Source: Bacillota bacterium
GTDB taxonomy: Bacteria; Bacillota; Clostridia; Oscillospirales; Oscillospiraceae
Direction of reading: 5' to 3'
Assembly: GCA_029268085.1 (NCBI GenBank)
Contig: JAJUHD010000021.1
Location: 1 to 20,043 of the forward strand
Length of the DNA stretch: 20,043 nucleotides
The notes under the pieces are model-generated. The model was not told the DNA's origin, did not search any database, and saw only the letters and a list, made by a program, of their open reading frames with translations. The translations under genes were made by a program, and so were the position numbers. Below are positions 14,872-20,043 of the stretch, piece by piece. Positions within the stretch are counted from its first letter, which is position 1. Every line of letters begins with the position of its first letter.

Positions 14872-15021
14872 GAACTGTATTTTATATATTTCATTTTTAG
14901 TTAAATTTAACTTTATAGTATCAAATAACTTTAAATTTACTTAAAAAAATAGGCGAAGTGCTGAACTAGTTGCCGGTGAAACCTGAAATAATGGAATTAC
15001 AAAATAATTAACATAATCAAC

Positions 15022-15065
15022 AAAATAAAGTACCTGTCTCTGAATACTCGGAAACAGGTACTTTA
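15022..15065 (-). terminator. Intrinsic terminator of the glycoside operon
   Basis: A 12-bp stem (15026-15037 with 15054-15065), extended inward after one mismatch, closes a short loop. Read on the minus strand it is followed by TTTATTTTG. It lies directly after the MFS gene and its out-of-frame tail. Confidence 0.8.
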
Positions 15066-15119
15066 ATATATGGTCAGGCCTGTTTTGACTTGAGCAGATC
15101 GCGGATTTCTATAAGCAGA

Positions 15120-16379
15120 TTAGGAGGAAAACTGTTCCTGCTCGTTTTCAGGTTCGGGCGACATTTCGGGTATCGGACTGGCAACAGCTGCGCTTATGAG
15201 TCCGCAGAAAGCAAGTACGCCGTAGAACAGCGGCCAGCTTCCGAGATTGGTAAGCGGAGTTGCCATTGCGGGAACGACCGATTGGGGAAGCGCGTCCGCT
15301 ACGTTCATAAGGCCGAAATCCTTTGCGGCGTCCTCCTTATGGGGGAGTATCCTTGCGATCAGCGCGGTATCAACGGCAGTATATATCCCATAGCCGAAGT
15401 TTATTATGACGCAGCCGACAGCGACCAGCGTGAAGGTGGGGACAAAAGCAACCATTACCAGACCGGCCACCATAACTATAACAGAGCTGACGATAAAAGG
15501 CTTCTGCTTTCTGAGTTTGTCTGAGAGCATGCCGCCGAAGACACTGGATACGGCCATCGAGGCAAGACTCAGTATCTGAATTACAGTCGCATATTCTGTC
15601 GTCTGGGCTTCCGTTAAATTGAAGCGCTGCATGAGCATAAGGGCGGTGTAAAGCTGATAGCAATAGGTCATTGACATAAAGAACCTCGTAAGCATCCCCC
15701 AGGTAAAGGCGGGATATTGCTTAGGGCTCGGATATATGGTTTTCCACGAAGCCTTTTCGTGCACCGCAGCCTGCCTGTAAACGGCTTGGGGATCCTTTAT
15801 CATAGCGCAGGTGATTATTGCTACAACGACGCCAATAGCGGCGAGAACGCCGAATCTCATACCGAGGGAAGTACCGCTCATGGCATCCATAAGAAGAAAA
15901 CCGATTACTATTGAAACCGGGAGACCAAGACCAAGAATGCCGGATAAGGAGCCTCGGCGGGATTCTTCGACCTGATCCGGGACGAGCGCCATATAAGCCG
16001 CGAAGGCAAAATTATAGAAAAGCTGGGTGAGACACCAGAAAACTGTCAGCCCGGCGACGCTGCGGGTATAGACGATCCCCATCATCGAGGCGCTTCCGAG
16101 AATACTGCCCAGCATGATCCATGTGCGTCTTCGCCCAAATCTGAGATTGGTCCTGTCGCTTATCGCGCCGCCTAGCGGATTTCCAAAGAGCGCGAACAGG
16201 GCGCCTATGCCGGTAACGATGCTGAATATTTTTGTTGCGTTGGCGGAGTCAATCTCCATTGCCTTAAAAGTAAGGAGCAGCGCGATCGGTATCATGAGTA
16301 CCATCATGCTGAAGCTCTTGCCGATGATAAGCGCGGCTGAAAGCCTTCTGTAGGGCGTTATCTGTGATTTTCCATCCAT
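15120..16379 (-). CDS. MFS transporter, probable glycoside/sugar importer
   Basis: This 419-aa membrane protein has about twelve predicted membrane segments. The MFS motif A region GNPLGGAISDRTNLRFGRRR (66-85) follows helix 2, and the related GGMLSDKLRKQKPF occurs in the second half. Its layout resembles the MFS / glycoside-pentoside-hexuronide group. It lies 18 bases downstream of a beta-glucosidase gene on the same strand, so uptake of a beta-glucoside for intracellular hydrolysis is the simplest role. The ATG has GGAGG eight bases upstream. The C-terminus is odd: the frame ends EQEQFSS, while the +1 frame carries on past the stop into LLIEIRDLLKSKQA (stop at 15074-15076), a typical membrane-protein tail helix. 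This suggests an indel near the 3' end. Confidence 0.88.
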   Translation of the reverse strand: MDGKSQITPYRRLSAALIIGKSFSMMVLMIPIALLLTFKAMEIDSANATKIFSIVTGIGALFALFGNPLGGAISDRTNLRFGRRRTWIMLGSILGSASMMGIVYTRSVAGLTVFWCLTQLFYNFAFAAYMALVPDQVEESRRGSLSGILGLGLPVSIVIGFLLMDAMSGTSLGMRFGVLAAIGVVVAIITCAMIKDPQAVYRQAAVHEKASWKTIYPSPKQYPAFTWGMLTRFFMSMTYCYQLYTALMLMQRFNLTEAQTTEYATVIQILSLASMAVSSVFGGMLSDKLRKQKPFIVSSVIVMVAGLVMVAFVPTFTLVAVGCVIINFGYGIYTAVDTALIARILPHKEDAAKDFGLMNVADALPQSVVPAMATPLTNLGSWPLFYGVLAFCGLISAAVASPIPEMSPEPENEQEQFSS

Positions 16380-16397
16380 TTGCCCAACCTCCGCTCT

Positions 16398-18668
16398 TTA
16401 TGAATTGAGTACGTCTGTCAAGCCTGCGATAGCCTCGTCGTTCATCTCCGGCATATGCATATGGATGCTGCGCAAAGGCAACTGCAATACGAAGGGGGGG
16501 AGGGACTTTATAAGTTCTTCTCCGGCTATCTCCGCCAGTATACCATAGCCTACGGTATCGGCGAGTACGTCTCCGATTGTCGAGTTTCGAGTAAAGTGCA
16601 CCTTTTTGACATAGGAGGAATTTACAATGACGGTCTTTCTGAGCGGCGTTTCAGCCGAGGAACCGCCCGCAAGTATTTCAAATTCGCCGGCCTCGACCTG
16701 CCAGTCGTTCGTCTCTTCGTCCCAGAAGGCAAAAGCGCGTTTGCCGAGCGCAAAGCTGACGGTCTTTTCTTCTCCCGGCTCAAGGCTGACCTTAGTGAAG
16801 CCCTTGAGCTCCTTTTCGGGCCTCGGGACAGTGCTCAGAACGTCGCGGACATAGACCTGCACGGTTTCCTTACCGGCAACTCTGCCTGTGTTTTTGACGG
16901 TGACCTTTACCGTAACCGCACCGTCATCATCGATTTCATTGCAGTCCGTCTCGATGCCTGTGTAAGCAAAGGTCGTATAGCTCAGTCCGAAGCCAAAGGG
17001 GAAAAGCGGAGCGATCTGCTTTTTCTCATAGTATCTGTAGCCGATGAAAATGCCTTCCCTGTATTCAGCCTTGTTCCTCATACCGGGGAAATACAGATAG
17101 GAGGGATTGTCGGAGATTTTCATGGGGAAGGTTTCGGCAAGCTTTCCGCTCGGGTTTACGTCGCCGAAAAGTATATCCGCGACAGCGCCGCCTACCGCCT
17201 GACCTCCAAGGTAAGCCTCCAAAACGCCGTTTACGCTTTCCAGCCAGGGCATTTCGACCGGCGAGCCGTTCATGAGAACGACAACTATATTTTTGGATTT
17301 TTTCGCAACCGCATCGAGAAGCTCAAGCTGGCCCAGAGGCAGGCGCATATGCGTGCGGTCGTAGCCTTCGGATTCGAAGATGTCGGGAAGGCCTAGGAAC
17401 ACGACCGTTTTATCCGCCTTTGCAGCGGCCTCAGCAGCCTCCGCAATCAACTTTTCGTCGGGGATGTCACTTAGACTTTCAAAACCCGTCCCAAAGTCAT
17501 CGGCTTGCTCCTCATCCAAACGGTAGCCCTCGCAGTATGTGACCGTAACGCCGCCTCCGGCGGATTTTTTAATCTCATCAAGCGGGATTGACAACACGGT
17601 TGGTGTAATATGAGAGCTTCCTCCGCCCTGAAAACGTGGTTTTTCGGCGAACGCGCCGATGACCGCAAGCGTACCCTTCCTTTCGAGAGGGAGGACGCCG
17701 TCATTTTTAAGAAGCACCATGCATTCGCCTGCGATGCTGCGCGCAAGCTCGTGATGCTCTTGTTTGTCGTATGCCGCATTTTTACGTATATTTTCGGTAC
17801 CCTCGAATACCTTTTCAAGTATGTGCCCGACCGCGGCGTCAAGCGTGCTCTCGGGCAGTTTCCCGCTCTTTACGGCGGCTACGATCTTGTTTAGGCTGTC
17901 CTCTCCGCCGGAAGGCATTTCAAGGTCGAGCCCCGCCAGAACGCCGTCGTCCCTTTCGTTGACCGCGCCCCAGTCAGACATAACGAATCCGTCAAAGCCC
18001 CATTCACCGCGGAGTATGTCCGTGAGGAGCCGCTTGTTTTCGGAGCAGTACTCACCGTTAAGCTTATTGTAAGCGCACATGACCGTCCACGGTCTGGCCT
18101 CTTTTACTGGTATCTCAAAATTCGTGAGGTATATCTCGCGCAGGGTTCGCTCGTCGACTATCGTATCGGTCGTCAGACGCTGTGTCTCCTGATTGTTCGC
18201 GGCAAAGTGCTTGAGCGAGGTGCCGACGCCCTTGCTCTGTACGCCGTTAATCAGGCCCGCCGCGAGCTTCCCCGCGAGGAAGGGGTCTTCCGAATAATAT
18301 TCGAAATTCCGCCCGCAGAGAGGGGAACGCTTAATATTGACGCCGGGTCCGAGCAGAATCGAAACGCCGGAGGCTAAACATTCGTCTCCAAGAGTCTCGC
18401 CAAGCTTGCGCATGAGTTCCGTATCCCATGAGCAGGCTAGGGCTGAAGCGGTCGGGAAGCAGGTCGCGGGATAGCTCGGGGTCGAAAGCAGCCCTTTTTC
18501 CGTATCATCCCTCTCCTTGCGAACGCCGTGAGGTCCGTCCGTCATCATTATCGAGGGTATTTGAAGCCGATTGACTGGCATCGTGTGCCAGCTGTCGATT
18601 CCGGAACAGAGGCCGGCCTTTTCCTCAAGTGTCATTTCACTTATAAGTTTTTCAATATCCTTTCGCAT
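16398..18668 (-). CDS. Glycoside hydrolase family 3 beta-glucosidase
   Basis: This 756-aa enzyme lacks a signal peptide, so it is cytoplasmic. It starts with ISEMTLEEKAGLCSG, followed by the GH3 (alpha/beta)8 barrel with DGPHGVR (44-50), GRNFEYYSEDPFLAG (119-133), KHFAANNQE (153-161) and the nucleophile motif GFVMSDWGAV, with Asp232. The alpha/beta sandwich domain has ESEGYDRTH (432-440), where Glu434 is the likely acid/base. FPFGFGLSYTTF precedes a fibronectin-type-III-like domain, and a roughly 70-residue helical C-terminal extension follows. It would release glucose or another sugar from beta-linked glycosides. GGAGG lies upstream of the ATG. It is the first gene of an operon with the MFS transporter, divergent from an AraC-family regulator. 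Xylosidase or mixed specificity cannot be excluded. Confidence 0.95.
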   Translation of the reverse strand: MRKDIEKLISEMTLEEKAGLCSGIDSWHTMPVNRLQIPSIMMTDGPHGVRKERDDTEKGLLSTPSYPATCFPTASALACSWDTELMRKLGETLGDECLASGVSILLGPGVNIKRSPLCGRNFEYYSEDPFLAGKLAAGLINGVQSKGVGTSLKHFAANNQETQRLTTDTIVDERTLREIYLTNFEIPVKEARPWTVMCAYNKLNGEYCSENKRLLTDILRGEWGFDGFVMSDWGAVNERDDGVLAGLDLEMPSGGEDSLNKIVAAVKSGKLPESTLDAAVGHILEKVFEGTENIRKNAAYDKQEHHELARSIAGECMVLLKNDGVLPLERKGTLAVIGAFAEKPRFQGGGSSHITPTVLSIPLDEIKKSAGGGVTVTYCEGYRLDEEQADDFGTGFESLSDIPDEKLIAEAAEAAAKADKTVVFLGLPDIFESEGYDRTHMRLPLGQLELLDAVAKKSKNIVVVLMNGSPVEMPWLESVNGVLEAYLGGQAVGGAVADILFGDVNPSGKLAETFPMKISDNPSYLYFPGMRNKAEYREGIFIGYRYYEKKQIAPLFPFGFGLSYTTFAYTGIETDCNEIDDDGAVTVKVTVKNTGRVAGKETVQVYVRDVLSTVPRPEKELKGFTKVSLEPGEEKTVSFALGKRAFAFWDEETNDWQVEAGEFEILAGGSSAETPLRKTVIVNSSYVKKVHFTRNSTIGDVLADTVGYGILAEIAGEELIKSLPPFVLQLPLRSIHMHMPEMNDEAIAGLTDVLNS

Positions 18669-18735
18669 GATACCCTCCTATGCATTTTAATATAGAATTC
18701 CTGCCTGCGTTATATCGGCATTTTATATATTCTGC

Positions 18736-18772
18736 TGGTATTCTAGCATTAGCCATGGTATCATATTGGTAA
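18736..18772. promoter_or_regulatory. Candidate AraC-type operator in the divergent intergenic region
   Basis: Three direct TGGTAW elements begin at 18736, 18756 and 18767, spaced 20 and 11 bp apart, about two and one helical turns. ATTAGC (18749-18754) and GCTAAT (18776-18781) flank the last two as an inverted pair. The GH3 side has TATA-like -10 sequences but no good -35, as expected for an activator-dependent promoter. Binding by the adjacent AraC-family protein is inference. Confidence 0.45.
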
Positions 18773-18821
18773 TAAGCTAATAATTTTTGTAAAAATCTAA
18801 TATATTACGGAGGCGAATATT

Positions 18822-20027
18822 ATGTCGGATTCTGTAACCGAGCATTTCAGACGTTCTATGCCGACGGAGGTCTGCCACCACTTCAGCAGACTGCTCCAAT
18901 GCAGAGTATATTATCTTAACGCCGACGATTCCGTACGCTGTGCTTTCGCCTATGGGCAGCCCGCGCCGCACTCCTATGACGGTGATCTGATGAGTGCGCT
19001 GTTCGGCGGGGAGATGGTCTGCGGACGTCCCGTGATAAAGGAGGCAAGACCTGGAGAAGTTTACATAGCTATAAACTTGTTTATCGGCGGTGCGTTTTCC
19101 GGACGGCTTACCGCAGGCCCGATTTTGGGACTGTCGAACGCTTTTTCGGGGTGCGGCAGGGAAGAGGAGAGCTTTGAAAACGCCGTTAGCGCCGCGTGCG
19201 TCATGTATTACTTCGTTTACGGCGAATGGCCCGACGAAAAGCAGCTGCTCGGGCTTTGTGCCGACGGCATAAAATCAGAGAAAAAAGGAAAGCACACCCC
19301 TGCTTCAGGTCAGACCGAAACTGTCAGACATCATTCAGTCGTCTATGAAAACCATATATTCAGCCAAATTTCTGACGGTAATGAGAAAAGACTGCTGGAG
19401 ATGATGAAAACTCCTCCGGACGGGGCTTACGGGCTGCTGGACAGGGAGCATCCGCTCCGCAACATTAAAAACGACTGTATATGCACCATCACACTTGCTA
19501 CGCGTGCAGCTATCGCAGGCGGACTCGATTCGGAAACGGCATTTTCAATGAGCGATGAAGCTATACAAAACCTTGAAAAGCTCAGGGATATTGACGGAAT
19601 AAATCATCTGACAGTCAAGACTCTAAGCTCTTTCGCACGGAAGGTTGCGGAAATAAGACAGCTCGGCTATTCGTACAGGATCAACCGCTGCCGGAATTAC
19701 ATAACGAACCATATTTACGAAAAACTAACAGTCTCAAATGTCGCGGAACATTTCGGACTGACCCCCGAATACCTGTCATGTCAGTTCAAAAAAGAAACGG
19801 GCACAAGGCTTGTCGATTTTATCAATATTGCCCGAGCAGAAGAGGCAAGAAAGCTGCTTTTGTATTCAGATAAATCCATTCTTGAAATAGCTTCGATGCT
19901 GAACTACCACGACCAGAGCCATTTTACAAAATCGTTTAGAGCCGTCTTCGGGATAACACCCAAGGCTTTGCGCATAGAAACTTACCATATCAAGATGGAA
20001 ACGGCAGGCGGAGCTTCGGTCACATGA
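18822..20027 (+). CDS. AraC-family transcriptional regulator
   Basis: The 401-aa protein has an N-terminal domain of about 280 residues without a cupin signature; it resembles the sensor parts seen in PocR- or YSIRK-type AraC regulators of Clostridia. The C-terminal AraC DNA-binding domain has the first helix-turn-helix VSNVAEHFGLTPEYLSCQF (304-322). The second is KSILEIASMLNYHDQSHFTK (351-370), followed by SFRAVFGITPKALR. The ATG has ACGGAGG eight bases upstream. It is divergent from the GH3-MFS operon across 153 bp that hold direct repeats, so activation of that operon in response to a glycoside or its product is the likely role. The inducer is not readable from the sequence. Confidence 0.93.
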   Translation: MSDSVTEHFRRSMPTEVCHHFSRLLQCRVYYLNADDSVRCAFAYGQPAPHSYDGDLMSALFGGEMVCGRPVIKEARPGEVYIAINLFIGGAFSGRLTAGPILGLSNAFSGCGREEESFENAVSAACVMYYFVYGEWPDEKQLLGLCADGIKSEKKGKHTPASGQTETVRHHSVVYENHIFSQISDGNEKRLLEMMKTPPDGAYGLLDREHPLRNIKNDCICTITLATRAAIAGGLDSETAFSMSDEAIQNLEKLRDIDGINHLTVKTLSSFARKVAEIRQLGYSYRINRCRNYITNHIYEKLTVSNVAEHFGLTPEYLSCQFKKETGTRLVDFINIARAEEARKLLLYSDKSILEIASMLNYHDQSHFTKSFRAVFGITPKALRIETYHIKMETAGGASVT

Positions 20028-20042
20028 CCGCGCTCCGCCTGC
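20004..20042 (+). terminator. Probable terminator overlapping the end of the AraC gene
   Basis: Arms 20004-20014 and 20032-20042 pair perfectly over 11 bp (GCAGGCGGAGC with its complement), and an inner GGTC/GACC pairing continues the stem. The stop codon at 20025-20027 lies inside the hairpin. The T-run, if present, is beyond the window. Confidence 0.65.
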
Positions 20043-20043
20043 T

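Noticed and set aside
14703..15119. Possible small gene in the AT-rich gap upstream of the exporter operon
   Set aside because: No frame with a ribosome binding site was seen; the region is explained by promoter, operator and terminator, apart from the out-of-frame MFS tail.
15090..15524. 144-codon plus-strand frame opposite the MFS gene
   Set aside because: It is a shadow frame; the informative coding signal in 15074-15119 is on the minus strand.
16455..17396. 313-codon plus-strand frame opposite the GH3 gene
   Set aside because: It is antisense to conserved GH3 domains, has no recognisable family and follows the GC-rich codon pattern of the opposite strand.
1..20043. CRISPR array, tRNA, insertion sequence or prophage
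   Set aside because: No regularly spaced repeats, cloverleaf-like tRNA ends, transposase motifs or phage structural genes were seen on either strand.

Overview
The window looks like a chromosomal segment of a low-to-moderate GC, Gram-positive Clostridia (Oscillospirales-like gut Firmicute). The basis is strong AGGAGG-type ribosome binding sites, frequent GTG and TTG starts, a lipoprotein-type solute-binding protein, an S-layer-homology protein, a lysine (L-box) riboswitch and many intrinsic terminators. This assignment is inference; no rRNA or other marker gene is present. I see no tRNA, CRISPR array, insertion sequence or prophage.

Left part (1-4750). The tail of an unidentified gene ends in a terminator, followed on the minus strand by a 202-aa HEAT-like helical protein. 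A plus-strand promoter then drives a clear L-box riboswitch (988-1143) with its own intrinsic terminator. Downstream is a three-gene polar amino acid ABC importer (binding lipoprotein, permease, ATPase), so the importer is most likely for lysine or a related cationic amino acid and is shut off by lysine. A DedA-family membrane protein follows as a single-gene unit.

Middle part (4790-9100). A phosphate module consists of a PiT transporter, its DUF47/PhoU-like partner and a family I inorganic pyrophosphatase. The 140-nt gap before the pyrophosphatase holds two mutually exclusive hairpins, one of which buries the ribosome binding site. It also holds a 47-codon frame that starts like a thioredoxin. 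A convergent LUD-domain protein and a CorA-family divalent cation transporter follow.

Right part (9100-20043). A four-gene minus-strand operon encodes a MacA/HlyD-type adaptor with two lipoyl units, a MacB-type ATPase, a MacB/FtsX-type permease and an SLH-domain surface protein. A near-consensus promoter with a 20-bp palindromic operator on the start site precedes it. Next, an MFS transporter and a cytoplasmic GH3 beta-glucosidase form a glycoside-use operon. It is divergent from an AraC-family regulator that probably controls it. Just past the MFS stop, in the +1 frame, lies a characteristic C-terminal helix, which suggests a frameshift.

The points most worth a second look are the pyrophosphatase leader RNA, the promoter-operator of the exporter/SLH operon together with its unusual gene content, the L-box control of the ABC importer, and the out-of-frame tail of the MFS gene.
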